Positions 46,367-54,781 are shown, numbered from the stretch's first letter. The stretch is DNA of 64,000 nucleotides from Algoriphagus lacus (GCF_003583985.1 NZ_QXML01000002.1:434001-498000); one strand, 5' to 3'. The notes: generated from the sequence alone by a model not told the origin. Translations and numbers: made by a program.

Positions 46367-47077
46367 TCAAAAGGAAGATCCAAAGGAAACATCGTGAAGT
46401 TGACTGTCCAGAAGTTTTCCTTTTTCACATTTTAAAACACGATAAGGGAACTTACGAAGTAACTCATGGTTGTGGGTTGCCATGAGAATGGCAGTGCCTT
46501 TTTTATTTATCTCCTGGAATAGTTTAAAAATCCCGTCCGCTACATCAGGATCGAGGTTTCCGGTCGGTTCATCTGCCAAAAGAATGCAGGGTTCATTGAG
46601 CAAAGCTCTGGCAATTACCACACGTTGTTGTTCCCCACCGGAGAGTTGATGAGGCATTTTTTGAAGGGAATCGACTAATCCTACTTGGATGAGAACTTCG
46701 CTGATCCGCTCTTTTATTTTGACTGGATCGGTCCAACCGGTTGCTTTTAATACGAAGGAAAGATTCTCCTGAATCGTCCGGTCACTGAATAGCTGAAAGT
46801 CCTGAAAAATAATCCCGATTTTCCTTCGGAGATAGGGGACTTCACTGGTTTTAATTTTGGAAAGGGAATAGCCTACAATTTCTGCAAGACCTGATCTCAG
46901 AGGCAAATCTGCGTAAAGGGTTTTCAGAAGGGAGCTTTTACCGCTTCCCGTTCTTCCGATCAGAAAGACGAATTCATGCTGTTCCACAGCAAAATTTACA
47001 TCTGACAAGACAGGTGATTCTCCCTGAAAAATGGTTGCCTGTGTCATTTGCAACACAGGTTTGGTACTGAAATCCAT
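46367..47077 (-). CDS. ABC-transporter ATPase, FtsE-like
   Basis: 236-aa nucleotide-binding domain: Walker A IGRTGSGKSSLLKTL, Q-loop IFQDFQLF, signature QLSGGEQQRVVIARAL, Walker B ILLADEPTGNLDP, H-loop MATHNHELL. The IGRTGSGKSS and the FxLF/SDRT region match FtsE, which with FtsX controls septal peptidoglycan hydrolysis. No ftsX lies beside it; LolD-type and other exporter ATPases look similar. It starts 3 bp after the 67-aa gene. Confidence 0.85.
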   Translation of the reverse strand: MDFSTKPVLQMTQATIFQGESPVLSDVNFAVEQHEFVFLIGRTGSGKSSLLKTLYADLPLRSGLAEIVGYSLSKIKTSEVPYLRRKIGIIFQDFQLFSDRTIQENLSFVLKATGWTDPVKIKERISEVLIQVGLVDSLQKMPHQLSGGEQQRVVIARALLNEPCILLADEPTGNLDPDVADGIFKLFQEINKKGTAILMATHNHELLRKFPYRVLKCEKGKLLDSQLHDVSFGSSF

Positions 47078-47080
47078 GGT

Positions 47081-47284
47081 TTAGAGTTCTAGTTTTTGAA
47101 GTTTTCCAAAAGGAAGGTTTTTGATTACTTCTTCGAGTTGGTCTTCCTTTCCTTCCAGACCAAATTTCTCGATATTCTTGAGGGGTCTGTCGGCACGGAA
47201 ATAAGCAACCAAAACGAAATTCTCATCCCGGATCTGGATGTAATCAGGGATTTTGGCTTTTCCTTTTACTTTGATGATATACAT
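47081..47284 (-). CDS. Small 67-aa protein upstream of the FtsE-like gene
   Basis: 67 aa (MYIIKVKGKAKIPDYIQIRD), a likely beta-alpha mini-domain with RADRPLKNIEKFGLEGKEDQLEEVIKNLPFGKLQKL. No signal. Only 3 bp separate it from the FtsE-like ATPase gene, so they are translated from one message. Similar short genes occur beside ftsE in Bacteroidota in my recollection, but no function is known. Confidence 0.8.
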   Translation of the reverse strand: MYIIKVKGKAKIPDYIQIRDENFVLVAYFRADRPLKNIEKFGLEGKEDQLEEVIKNLPFGKLQKLEL

Positions 47285-47298
47285 ACGGTGGGATTGAA

Positions 47299-47332
47299 AA
47301 AGAGGCTGTGTCCGGAAAGAAACAGCCTCTTT
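47299..47332 (-). terminator. Terminator after the aldolase gene
   Basis: AAAGAGGCTGT (47299-47309) pairs with ACAGCCTCTTT (47322-47332); on the minus strand a T-run follows. Confidence 0.88.
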
Positions 47333-47339
47333 GTTGGAT

Positions 47340-47999
47340 TTATTTTCCAGCTGCTTTCGCGTGATCTGCCAGAAACTGTGCCAGACCTGAATCCGTCAGG
47401 GGATGCTTTAGCAATCCTGTGATTACTTTTAGTGGACAAGTGACTACATCAGCTCCAAGCTCTGCACACTTGATCAGGTGCATGGTATGGCGCACAGAAG
47501 CCGCCAAAATTTCGGTTTCAAAACCGTAGTTCTGATAGATATGTACAATCTGTCCGATCAATTCCAGTCCATCATAAGAGATGTCATCCAATCGGCCAAT
47601 GAAAGGGGAGAGGTAAGATGCACCTGCTTTGGCGGCTAGTATTGCTTGACCAGCAGAAAACACCAATGTGCAGTTAGTTCGGATGCCTTCGCTGTGAAAA
47701 TATTTGATGGCTTTGATGCCATCTTTGATCATCGGGATTTTCACCACGATTTTGTCATCTATTTTTGCCAGTTCTTTGCCTTCGCGGATCATTCCTTCAA
47801 AGTCAGTAGCAATCACTTCTGCGCTAACTTTGTCATCCACGATATTGCAGATGGCTTTGTAGTGTGCTCTTACATTGGCTTCGCCGCTGATTCCTTCTTT
47901 GGCCATCAGGGAAGGATTGGTAGTCACACCGTCCAATACTCCGAGGTCATAGGCTTCGCGGATTTCGTCAAGATTGGCGGTATCGATAAAGAATTTCAT
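47340..47999 (-). CDS. fsa: Transaldolase-like fructose-6-phosphate aldolase
   Basis: 219-aa short transaldolase-family enzyme (TalC/FSA): [89 protein letters not shown]. Whether it acts as transaldolase (pentose phosphate pathway) or aldolase is not settled by sequence. It is single, with a terminator, and a palindrome lies 55 bp upstream. Confidence 0.92.
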   Translation of the reverse strand: MKFFIDTANLDEIREAYDLGVLDGVTTNPSLMAKEGISGEANVRAHYKAICNIVDDKVSAEVIATDFEGMIREGKELAKIDDKIVVKIPMIKDGIKAIKYFHSEGIRTNCTLVFSAGQAILAAKAGASYLSPFIGRLDDISYDGLELIGQIVHIYQNYGFETEILAASVRHTMHLIKCAELGADVVTCPLKVITGLLKHPLTDSGLAQFLADHAKAAGK

Positions 48000-48053
48000 G
48001 AGAATAGGTTTTTGGTTAACACTTAAACTAGACGCTTAAGCTTGAGATTAATT

Positions 48054-48070
48054 TTCGTTAGGCTAACGAA
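48054..48070. promoter_or_regulatory. Perfect palindrome upstream of fsa, possible operator
   Basis: TTCGTTAG, one G, then CTAACGAA: 8-bp arms. It lies between the SRP RNA gene and the aldolase, on the upstream side of fsa. A dimeric repressor could bind; no T-run follows, so a terminator is less likely. Confidence 0.45.
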
Positions 48071-48142
48071 CAAAGTTAGAAGATAAATCAGGATTAGGAA
48101 TTCCAAAAAGTGGAGGAATTGGAAAATTTAGGGCAAAAAAGA

Positions 48143-48223
48143 AGCGGCATCGCACCGCTACAACCGCCTACCCTTGCTTCCTTCCGGACCTGGGGGATTC
48201 AGCAGGAGCTGGTCGTGCCGCTA
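48143..48223 (-). ncRNA. ffs: Signal recognition particle RNA (4.5S, bacterial small type)
   Basis: On the minus strand the invariant domain IV is visible, CAGGTCCGGAAGGAAGCA, with the GGAA tetraloop and asymmetric loop. Flanks pair: AGCGGCA at the 5' end with TGCCGCT at the 3' end, and inner GGTGCGATG-type segments. The RNA is the scaffold for Ffh. A T-run (TTCTTTTTTG) follows the 3' end and should terminate it. Ends are approximate. Confidence 0.95.
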
Positions 48224-48366
48224 GGTCACAAAGGTAAGTCAATTTTGGCTCCAAGCAATGGGCAGTTCTGAAATTGATTTTATCCTTCAGGTAATCAACA
48301 GCTAAAAGTTTTAACTTCGGGTCGGAAGAGGTCAATCCCTTCCACTTTTATCCCCACCTTAATCGT

Positions 48367-50007
48367 ATGAAAAAAACACTTATCGTTGTCTCAATTGGTA
48401 TTTCCTGTCTTTTGGGATGCCAGTCAGCAGAGCAAGCCAATTATCAATTCAAAGTTTCCGATCTCGAACCCAATCTGGTCAAACTAGCTTCAGATGAATT
48501 CATGGGAAGGTTACCTTTCACTGAAGGAGAAAAAATCACCACATCTTTTTTAGAATCCGAATTCAAAACAATGGGTTTGGAGCCGGGAAATGGTGATTCG
48601 TACTTTCAGGATGTCCCAATGGTTTCTATCGTGAGCAAACCTTCGGAAACCATGGAGTTAAAAACTTCCAATTCTTCTGTTTCCTTGAAAGGATTTAATG
48701 ACTTTGTCATTTGGACTCAAAAAACTGATTCTTTGGTCGATGTGAAAGATGCCGAAGTGGTCTTCGCTGGCTTTGGAATAGTTGCTCCGGAGTATGGATG
48801 GAATGATTACGAGGGACTGGATGTCAAGGGAAAAATCGTGGTTGTCCTAGTCAATGATCCTGGATTTGGCACAGAAGATTCTACTTTTTTCAAGGGAAAT
48901 ACGATGACGTACTACGGCCGTTGGACTTACAAATACGAGGAGGCGGCCAGACAAGGAGCTTTGGGTTGCTTAATTGTTCACAATACCATACCAGCTGGAT
49001 ATGGATTCAACGTAATCCAAGGAAAACACAACGCCCCAATCCTTTACCTGGATGATCGGGGAAAGGAAAATTACAAAATGGGATTTGAAGGCTGGATTAC
49101 CCTCCCTTCAGCCAAGAAATTGTTTGATCTCGCAGGAATGAACAATGGGGAGCTTTTGGCGAAGGCAAGAAAACCAGGATTCCAGGGGATGCCTTTGGGT
49201 GTGAATCTGACTGCTTCTATTCAAGTGGAGGCAGAATACAATATTTCCCAAAATGTAGTGGCAAAAATCACCGGTCAATCCAAGCCTGAGGAATACATTA
49301 TTTATTCAGCACACTGGGATCATTTTGGCATAGGAAAACCGGACGAAACCGGAGACAGCATCTACAACGGAGCCTTGGATAATGCCTCAGGAACTGCCGC
49401 ACTTTTGGCTTTGGCAAAAGCCTTTAAAACTGATGGGGCTCCTGAAAGAACTGTGGTTTTTCTTGCAGTGACCGCTGAGGAACAGGGGCTTTGGGGCTCG
49501 GCTTATTATGCCCAAAACCCGATTTATCCCAAGGAAAAAACTGTAGCCAATATCAATATGGACGGCATCAACCCTTATGGGAAAATGAAGGATGTGTCGA
49601 TCATCGGGGTAGGTCAGTCTGAGATGGAAGACTTGCTCAATGTGGAATTGGAAAAATTGGGACGATACAGTGCTCCAGAGCCAAATCCGATAGCCGGTTA
49701 TTACTTCCGTTCAGACCATTTCAATTTTGCCAAAATCGGGATTCCGGCCTTGTATTTTGGGACTGGAATCGACCATTTCGAAAAAGGGAAAGAATATGGG
49801 AAACAGCTTCAGGAAGACTATACGGCCAACTATTACCATAAGCCCAATGAAGAGTATGATCCTGCCCGATGGAATCTGGATGGTGCAGTAGATGATGTAC
49901 AGGTCCTCTATAATGTTGGAAGAAGTTTGGCCAATTCCGATAAATGGCCGAATTGGAAACCGACATCTGAGTTTAAGGCTGTCAGGGATAGTTACATGAA
50001 AAGGTAA
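48367..50007 (+). CDS. M28-family metallopeptidase with PA domain, lipoprotein
   Basis: 546-aa aminopeptidase-type protein. Lipobox LLGC (Cys18). A PA-like insert (WNDYEGLDVKGKIVVVLVNDPGFG to GCLIVHNT) sits inside the catalytic domain. Metal ligands are in SAHWDHFG (His), GALDNASGT (Asp), TAEEQGLWGS (Glu-Glu), NINMDGIN (Asp) and RSDHFNFA (His), so both zinc sites are intact. Probably trims peptides in the periplasm. Confidence 0.93.
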   Translation: MKKTLIVVSIGISCLLGCQSAEQANYQFKVSDLEPNLVKLASDEFMGRLPFTEGEKITTSFLESEFKTMGLEPGNGDSYFQDVPMVSIVSKPSETMELKTSNSSVSLKGFNDFVIWTQKTDSLVDVKDAEVVFAGFGIVAPEYGWNDYEGLDVKGKIVVVLVNDPGFGTEDSTFFKGNTMTYYGRWTYKYEEAARQGALGCLIVHNTIPAGYGFNVIQGKHNAPILYLDDRGKENYKMGFEGWITLPSAKKLFDLAGMNNGELLAKARKPGFQGMPLGVNLTASIQVEAEYNISQNVVAKITGQSKPEEYIIYSAHWDHFGIGKPDETGDSIYNGALDNASGTAALLALAKAFKTDGAPERTVVFLAVTAEEQGLWGSAYYAQNPIYPKEKTVANINMDGINPYGKMKDVSIIGVGQSEMEDLLNVELEKLGRYSAPEPNPIAGYYFRSDHFNFAKIGIPALYFGTGIDHFEKGKEYGKQLQEDYTANYYHKPNEEYDPARWNLDGAVDDVQVLYNVGRSLANSDKWPNWKPTSEFKAVRDSYMKR

Positions 50008-50013
50008 TAGCAA

Positions 50014-50045
50014 AAAGCCGGATCAAATCGATCCGGCTTTCTTTT
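50014..50045. terminator. Terminator between M28 peptidase and pentapeptide gene
   Basis: AAAGCCGGATC (50014-50024) pairs with GATCCGGCTTT (50030-50040) and a T-run follows. It serves the converging pair. Confidence 0.88.
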
Positions 50046-50606
50046 TCAGCCTATTTTAATTCCGTAATTACTCAAAAGGCCCGGTAATCCATCCAGGTCA
50101 AATCTTGCCCCTTTGATCCGATTCCTCTCAGGGTCTATCCTGAAATTAATAGCTTCCCGGAAATCCGCTTTTTCCAGATTAGTTCGGTCGAAAACTGCCC
50201 CGGTCAAATCCGATCCTTGAAAATCTGCACCACCTAGTTCAGCTTGTGAAAAGTCCACTTCCCGGAGGCGGCTGTTTTTGAAGATTGATTTTTTGAGTTG
50301 CAGATTGAAAAAGTTACAATAATCCAACTGACAGTTTTGGAAATCGAATTCCAGAAGAAATGGATTGGCAGCATTGAAATGAACCCCCAACAGTTTGCAA
50401 GTCTCAAACTTTACCTGCCGAAAACTTACCTGAGAAACTTTGGAATTGCTCAAGTCACAATTTTTGAAGCTGCAGTTTTCAAAACTACAACCATGAAAGT
50501 TCAAGTTGGAAAAATTACATCCGACAAAGGTGCAGCCTTCGTATTCTCCGATTTGGAAATCAGCAGCACTGAAGTTTTGGAAAGTTTGATCGGAGAAGTA
50601 GGGCAT
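50046..50606 (-). CDS. Pentapeptide-repeat protein
   Basis: 186 aa of A(D/N)LxF-type repeats forming a right-handed quadrilateral beta-helix: CTFVGCNFSNLNFHGCSFENCSF, LREVDFSQAELGGADFQGSDLTGAVFDRTNLEKADF. The repeats near residue 85-90 are interrupted by AANPFLLEF. Qnr/McbG proteins that protect gyrase share this fold, but so do many proteins of unknown role, so a quinolone-resistance claim is not supported. Confidence 0.9.
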   Translation of the reverse strand: MPYFSDQTFQNFSAADFQIGEYEGCTFVGCNFSNLNFHGCSFENCSFKNCDLSNSKVSQVSFRQVKFETCKLLGVHFNAANPFLLEFDFQNCQLDYCNFFNLQLKKSIFKNSRLREVDFSQAELGGADFQGSDLTGAVFDRTNLEKADFREAINFRIDPERNRIKGARFDLDGLPGLLSNYGIKIG

Positions 50607-50632
50607 GAGGTGATGTGTTTCTTTTTATTTCA

Positions 50633-50705
50633 CTTCGAAATTCATCATTCGATGTTCGATGTTCAAAATTTAAAAATATCGAACGCTGAATATCGAATTT
50701 CGAAG
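50633..50705. repeat. Heptad-period intergenic inverted repeat (TTC/GAA type)
   Basis: TTC begins at 50634, 50641, 50648, 50655 and 50662, exactly 7 bp apart. The other arm has GAA at 50681, 50688, 50695 and 50702, again 7 bp apart. The arms pair imperfectly over about 30 bp with an AT-rich loop. It fills the gap between the pentapeptide gene start and the creatininase stop. Confidence 0.85.
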
Positions 50706-50706
50706 T

Positions 50707-51522
50707 TTATAAACCAGCCAAATCCCACTTCCGGATCGTTTCTTTGATCAGATCGGCGACTTTCGCATTGACTTTTTTGAAATACTCATCAGCCTGAGCC
50801 TGGTTGAAATTGGGATATCCTTGGCCTTCCTGATAGAGTCCGATGGAGGAGGGGAAAGGTACTGCTGACCATGTGCCTGGTTTAGGATATGCAGTGGCTT
50901 GGTCTGAGTTATAGCGCTCTTTGTGAACCAAAGTTGGATCGATGGCCTGAATGTAAGCCGTCTCGTTTAGCCCGGCATGACCTCCGTCTTCCTTAAATAC
51001 TTCCAAAGTCACGTCTGACGCGAAGGACCACCAGTTGATCACCAGGGTCCGGACTCCCTGTTCATTGGCGACATCTGCGGCAACTTTTTGCAAGACGGCC
51101 GTTTGTCCACCTCCATGCCCATTGAGGATGATGATGTTTTTAAACCCGTTTTTGGAAAGTCCTTTCAAGATATCCCGTATAAACGGAGCATAGGCTTCTT
51201 CGGTGATTTGAAAAGCTCCCGGGTAAGCCGCCATCGAACCAGTGATTCCGTAATTCAGGGTAGGAGCAATCAAAGCATTCAGCTCATCCGCCATGGCTTT
51301 TGCCATCGCAAAGGGTGCAGTATTGTCCGCTCCGTTGTTAATGACTCCATGAGGCTCCAAGGTGCCTGTTGGCAAAAGCACGGTATTAATTTTTTCAGGG
51401 ACAAACTCCGCAAACTCCATCCAGTTGATCCGATCCATTTCGCGGGTGGAAATTGAATTTTGAGCAGTAAGATCAGTGGCTAGGAAAAAGCAAAAAATGA
51501 AAGAAAAGAGGATTCGTTGCAT
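50707..51522 (-). CDS. Creatininase-family protein, secreted
   Basis: 271 aa with a signal peptide (FSFIFCFFLATDLTAQ). Creatininase-family core: LPTGTLEPHGVINNGADNTAP (Glu and His of the metal site), INLNGHGGGQTAV (His, written as NGHGG in the protein) and HAGLNETAYIQAI with the late Glu. It differs from the cytoplasmic paralogue at 9269-10030 by export and by the EPHG motif. The substrate is unknown; an exported location makes a creatinine role unlikely. Confidence 0.85.
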   Translation of the reverse strand: MQRILFSFIFCFFLATDLTAQNSISTREMDRINWMEFAEFVPEKINTVLLPTGTLEPHGVINNGADNTAPFAMAKAMADELNALIAPTLNYGITGSMAAYPGAFQITEEAYAPFIRDILKGLSKNGFKNIIILNGHGGGQTAVLQKVAADVANEQGVRTLVINWWSFASDVTLEVFKEDGGHAGLNETAYIQAIDPTLVHKERYNSDQATAYPKPGTWSAVPFPSSIGLYQEGQGYPNFNQAQADEYFKKVNAKVADLIKETIRKWDLAGL

Positions 51523-51607
51523 AAGAAATGTTTTGGAGTTCAGAAAGCTGAAAATAAGCCAAAAAAATTAATTGAATTGGTAAAAAATCTACCAGTGGAT
51601 AAAATGA

Positions 51608-51639
51608 AAAAGCCCTTAAGAAATATCTAAAGGGCTTTT
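51608..51639 (-). terminator. Terminator after the 206-aa lipoprotein gene
   Basis: AAAAGCCCTT (51608-51617) pairs with AAGGGCTTTT (51630-51639). It ends the lipoprotein transcript on the minus strand. Confidence 0.8.
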
Positions 51640-51644
51640 CTGTA

Positions 51645-52265
51645 TTAATGGCTACCGTTTTCTCCGCATTTCACTTTGGGATTAAACTTGGTAAAAATCC
51701 CCGAAGGATTGTTTTTCCAAACCCAAACATGGAGCTGGTAATTATCGAAAGGCAAAGGAGTAGGAGCCAAGGCTATGTCGAATATCTGACTGCCGAAATG
51801 GGGGATTTCCTCCTCTTCCCAAGCTTCAGTTACGACAATGAATTCAACTGCTACCAGTTTCATGTTTCCTTCCTGATCCATTTCATAGAGCAATGCTTCG
51901 GGTTGGGTAGGATCGAATATACCATCTACAAGATCAAAATTAACGAAGTGATAGCCCATGCTGCCCAAATTGGGATGAGATATACAGGGAGTGGCCTGTG
52001 AATATCCATCATCTTCTGCCACTTCCATCCGGTGGTATTTAGCAGTGGCGCTTCGTAAGTCCGCCAGCATTTTCAGCGTTGTAGGATCCATTCGCAAGTT
52101 TTCCAGAGGAAAGTCAGCTGATTCGGCCAAGACTTTTTCAAGATCCGCTGAGGGATCCAAAGGGAGGGCGGGATTGCTGTTATCAGAGATACAGCCGGTT
52201 TGGGTCAGGCTTGCTGAAAGGATCAGCAAAGCTGCCCAAATGAAATTTGAAGACATGTTCTTCAT
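51645..52265 (-). CDS. Lipoprotein of unknown function
   Basis: 206 aa; lipobox SLTQTGC (Cys25). After a helix (LADLRSATAKYHRMEVAEDDGY) comes a conserved-looking pattern: CISHPNLGSMGYHFVN, ALLYEMDQEG, LVAVEFIV, HFGSQIF, LHVWVWKNNPSGIFTKFNPKVKC. I recall similar unnamed proteins in diverse bacteria with the HP..GMGYHFVN and LHVW.W..NP motifs, so it is a widespread family without a known role. Two Cys (in CISHP and VKCG) may form a disulfide. Confidence 0.75.
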   Translation of the reverse strand: MKNMSSNFIWAALLILSASLTQTGCISDNSNPALPLDPSADLEKVLAESADFPLENLRMDPTTLKMLADLRSATAKYHRMEVAEDDGYSQATPCISHPNLGSMGYHFVNFDLVDGIFDPTQPEALLYEMDQEGNMKLVAVEFIVVTEAWEEEEIPHFGSQIFDIALAPTPLPFDNYQLHVWVWKNNPSGIFTKFNPKVKCGENGSH

Positions 52266-52581
52266 GGTTTTTGGGTTTTTGTTTTTAAAAGAATTGAATC
52301 AAAAGAAATCAAAAAAAACCTCGAGGGTACCGAGAGCAAATTGATTGAATATCAATTTATTGACTTAGTGAAATTAGGGTAATGGAATGATTTTTTGGAG
52401 AATTTATTTTAGTAAAAAATCATAATTCAACCCTTTTGGAGAATATTTTTTAATCTGATCAATCCAGCTTGATCATCCACTTCGTAATTCCCTCCAAATC
52501 GATCGGCTCTTAAGTTGATCTCAGATTTGACTTTTTTCCATGGAAAACAAAAACCAATTCTTAACCTCAAAACAAACCAAA
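52266..52581. other. Divergent intergenic region
   Basis: 316 bp between the lipoprotein and the ferritin-like gene. It holds an inverted repeat AAATTGAT/ATCAATTT (52338-52345 and 52351-52358). Promoters for both directions must lie here; none is clear. No gene or RNA is seen. Confidence 0.5.
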
Positions 52582-53280
52582 ATGAAAAAGGAATTGATCA
52601 AGCCTCAGGGCTTGGTAAAAAATGCCAACAGACGTCAGTTTCTCAAAATGGGGACTTTGACTATAGCCGGTGCAGGCTTGTTATTCGTAGGCTGCAACGA
52701 TGACGATGAAATGATGCCCACAATGCCAGGCATGGTAAGTTTGGGTTCGGGAGATGTCGGGATTCTCAATTATGCCTATGCTTTAGAGCAGTTGGAAGCT
52801 GCTTTCTATGCGGAAGTGATCAAAGGAAGTTATTTCGCCAATGCTTCTGCCGAAGAAAAAATCATCATGGGTGACTTGGAAAAGCACGAGCGTGCTCACA
52901 GGGAATTTTTCAAGGCTGCTCTAGGGGCTAGTGCCATTGGGTCTTTGGAAGTTGATTTTTCCAGTATTGATTTCAGTAGCAGAACCTCTGTTCTGATGGC
53001 GGCAAAGACTTTCGAAGACTTGGGCGTGGCCGCTTACAACGGTGCTGGACAGTTTTTGGAGAGTTCGGATTTTCTGTTGATCGCTGGTAAGATTGTATCC
53101 GTTGAGGCTCGGCATGCGGCAGCAATCCGAGACCTGATCAATCCAGGTTCGGCGGATTTTGCCGGAGATGACATCATCGATGCCAACGGGTTGGAGCGAA
53201 CCCTCAATTTTACCCAAGTGCTGACTGCAGCCAGTGCATTTGTCAAGACTGAGATCGATTTCAGTCAGTTGCCAAGCTAA
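52582..53280 (+). CDS. Ferritin-like domain protein, Tat-exported lipoprotein-type (first of two)
   Basis: 232 aa from ATG 52582 (MKKELIKPQGL). Tat motif NRRQFLKMG, then GAGLLFVGC, a plausible lipobox. The ferritin-like four-helix bundle carries LNYAYALEQLEAAFYAE, EKHERAHREFF (E-x-x-H), TFEDLGVAAYNGA and VEARHAAAIRDL (E-x-x-H), giving a possible dinuclear metal site. It matches the family often called desiccation-related; ferroxidase activity is inferred only. It is followed 25 bp later by a paralogue. Confidence 0.9.
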   Translation: MKKELIKPQGLVKNANRRQFLKMGTLTIAGAGLLFVGCNDDDEMMPTMPGMVSLGSGDVGILNYAYALEQLEAAFYAEVIKGSYFANASAEEKIIMGDLEKHERAHREFFKAALGASAIGSLEVDFSSIDFSSRTSVLMAAKTFEDLGVAAYNGAGQFLESSDFLLIAGKIVSVEARHAAAIRDLINPGSADFAGDDIIDANGLERTLNFTQVLTAASAFVKTEIDFSQLPS

Positions 53281-53305
53281 TCATTCACCTTAATTCACAG
53301 AACAC

Positions 53306-54133
53306 ATGAACTTGATCAAATTATTAGATACGATTTGCCCGGACACGAAAAGTGCCGAAGACAAGGACCGTTTTTTCTCCAGGAGAGAGGCATTTCGCCA
53401 ATTTGGAGATTTTGGGAAAAAGATGGCCTTGGCAGCCGTCCCATTGGCGGTATTGAATTCCATTCCCCATGTGGCAAAGGCAGATACTGCCAGCCTGATT
53501 GGGGTGCTGAATTATGCTCTGACTCTTGAGCATTTGGAGTACCGGTATTACCAGTTGGCCTTGGATTCAGGTGTAATCGAAGCGGCTGATCGGGTGATTT
53601 TCCAGAAAATCCGTGACCACGAATTGGCTCACGTGCGGTTTCTGCAGGAAGTCATCGGCAATGTGCTGATGGGTACTCCTGTTGCTGAGCCTAAGTTTGA
53701 CTTTACAGCCGGTGGAAATTTCTCTCCCTTCACGAGTTATCCTACGTTTTTGGCACTTGCCCAAGCATTTGAAGATACAGGGGTAAGGGCTTATAAAGGA
53801 CAGGCCGCCAATGTGAAAGAAAGCGATGTGGTGTTGACGGCGGCTTTGTCCATTCATTCGGTGGAGGCACGGCATGCCTCGCAGGTGAGAAGACTCCGTA
53901 CCAAAAAAGGTCAGGATGCCATCAAAGGATGGATCACAAACGGGTCAATCGGCTCGCTACCTGCAGCGACGATGGCCATCTATGCAGGTGAGGAAAACTT
54001 AACTCACGGTGGTGTAAATGTGTCCAGCCTGACAGGAATCGATGCTGCGGCTGTCTCCGAGGGCTGGGATGAGCCATTGAGCAGAGAACAGGTACTGGGA
54101 ATTGCCGGATTATTTTTAGCAGGTTCCAACTAA
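53306..54133 (+). CDS. Ferritin-like domain protein, second of the tandem pair
   Basis: 275 aa, same ferritin-like domain: LNYALTLEHLEYRYYQ, RDHELAHVRFL, AFEDTGVRAYKGQ, VEARHASQVRRL, aligned with the first gene's metal residues. The N-terminus has FFSRREAFRQFG and KKMALAAVPLAVLNSI, a less standard export signal with RR, so Tat export is likely. The pair probably works together; one may form hetero-bundles with the other. A terminator follows. Confidence 0.88.
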   Translation: MNLIKLLDTICPDTKSAEDKDRFFSRREAFRQFGDFGKKMALAAVPLAVLNSIPHVAKADTASLIGVLNYALTLEHLEYRYYQLALDSGVIEAADRVIFQKIRDHELAHVRFLQEVIGNVLMGTPVAEPKFDFTAGGNFSPFTSYPTFLALAQAFEDTGVRAYKGQAANVKESDVVLTAALSIHSVEARHASQVRRLRTKKGQDAIKGWITNGSIGSLPAATMAIYAGEENLTHGGVNVSSLTGIDAAAVSEGWDEPLSREQVLGIAGLFLAGSN

Positions 54134-54158
54134 TTGCTGGGTAGAAGTTGGGACTCGG

Positions 54159-54188
54159 GCCATCTCCGATAGGGGATGGCTTTTTTTA
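54159..54188 (+). terminator. Terminator after the ferritin-like pair
   Basis: GCCATCTCC (54159-54167) pairs with GGGGATGGC (54172-54180), one G-U pair, loop GATA, then T-run. Confidence 0.88.
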
Positions 54189-54207
54189 TAGTCTCCAAAA
54201 TGATCAG

Positions 54208-54242
54208 AGACAATAGACTTCAAGTCAGGAGTCTTAGACTCT
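54208..54242. repeat. Heptad-period inverted repeat (AGAC/AGTC type)
   Basis: AGAC at 54208 and 54215, then AGTC at 54223 and 54230, then AGACT near 54236: steps of 7, 8, 7 and 6. AGAGAC...AGAC on the left is partly complementary to GTC...GACTCT on the right. Weaker than the two other heptad elements. Confidence 0.6.
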
Positions 54243-54250
54243 AACTTATT

Positions 54251-54781
54251 TTAAAGACTGATGCGGTATAGGCTGCAGCGCTGAATGTCAGGGAAGTTTT
54301 GTAGTTCGGAGTGATCAAAGTCTTTCCAATGACTCATGCCGATCTTTTTCATCACTTGGATCGATGCTGTGTTTCCAATGGAGGCCATCGAGAGTACTTC
54401 CCGGATTCCTTTTTGCTTTGCAAATTCCAGACAGGCTATCGCTCCTTCAGTGGTCAGGCCCTTATTCCACCATTTTTTGCTGATTCTCCAGCCGATGTCC
54501 ACGCATGGTGTAAAGTCTGCTTCAAAGGTTTTCCAACCGAGTCCGATCGTGCCGATCAGTTCTTTGGTCTCCAGCAGATTCACTGCGAAATAGCAAAATC
54601 CCCTTTCTTCAAACATCCGCTGCATCCGGTCCATCATGGCTTGGGTTTCCTCGCGGGAAAGAGGCTTTTGGAAGAAACGCATCACTTCTTGGTCGGCATT
54701 GATGGCGGTGAAGTCATCCAAATCAAAGGGCTGCCAGGTTCGAAAACCGAGTCGGTGAGAGGTGAAGAGGTAAGGGTTCAT
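54251..54781 (-). CDS. GNAT N-acetyltransferase, RimJ/RimL-like
   Basis: 176 aa. FTSHRLGFRTWQPFDLDDFTAINADQEVMRFF at the N-terminus, ELIGTIGLGWKTF, DIGWRISKKWWNKGLTTEGAIACLEFAKQ (acetyl-CoA-binding motif) and ASIGNTASIQVMKKIGM place it with acetyltransferases acting on ribosomal-protein N-termini or small amines. Substrate unknown. Lies between a heptad repeat and dinB and is not in an obvious operon. Confidence 0.9.
   Translation of the reverse strand: MNPYLFTSHRLGFRTWQPFDLDDFTAINADQEVMRFFQKPLSREETQAMMDRMQRMFEERGFCYFAVNLLETKELIGTIGLGWKTFEADFTPCVDIGWRISKKWWNKGLTTEGAIACLEFAKQKGIREVLSMASIGNTASIQVMKKIGMSHWKDFDHSELQNFPDIQRCSLYRISL

Noticed and set aside
50046-50606. Qnr-type quinolone resistance gene
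   Set aside because: The pentapeptide fold alone does not show gyrase protection, and the repeats do not match Qnr closely by eye.
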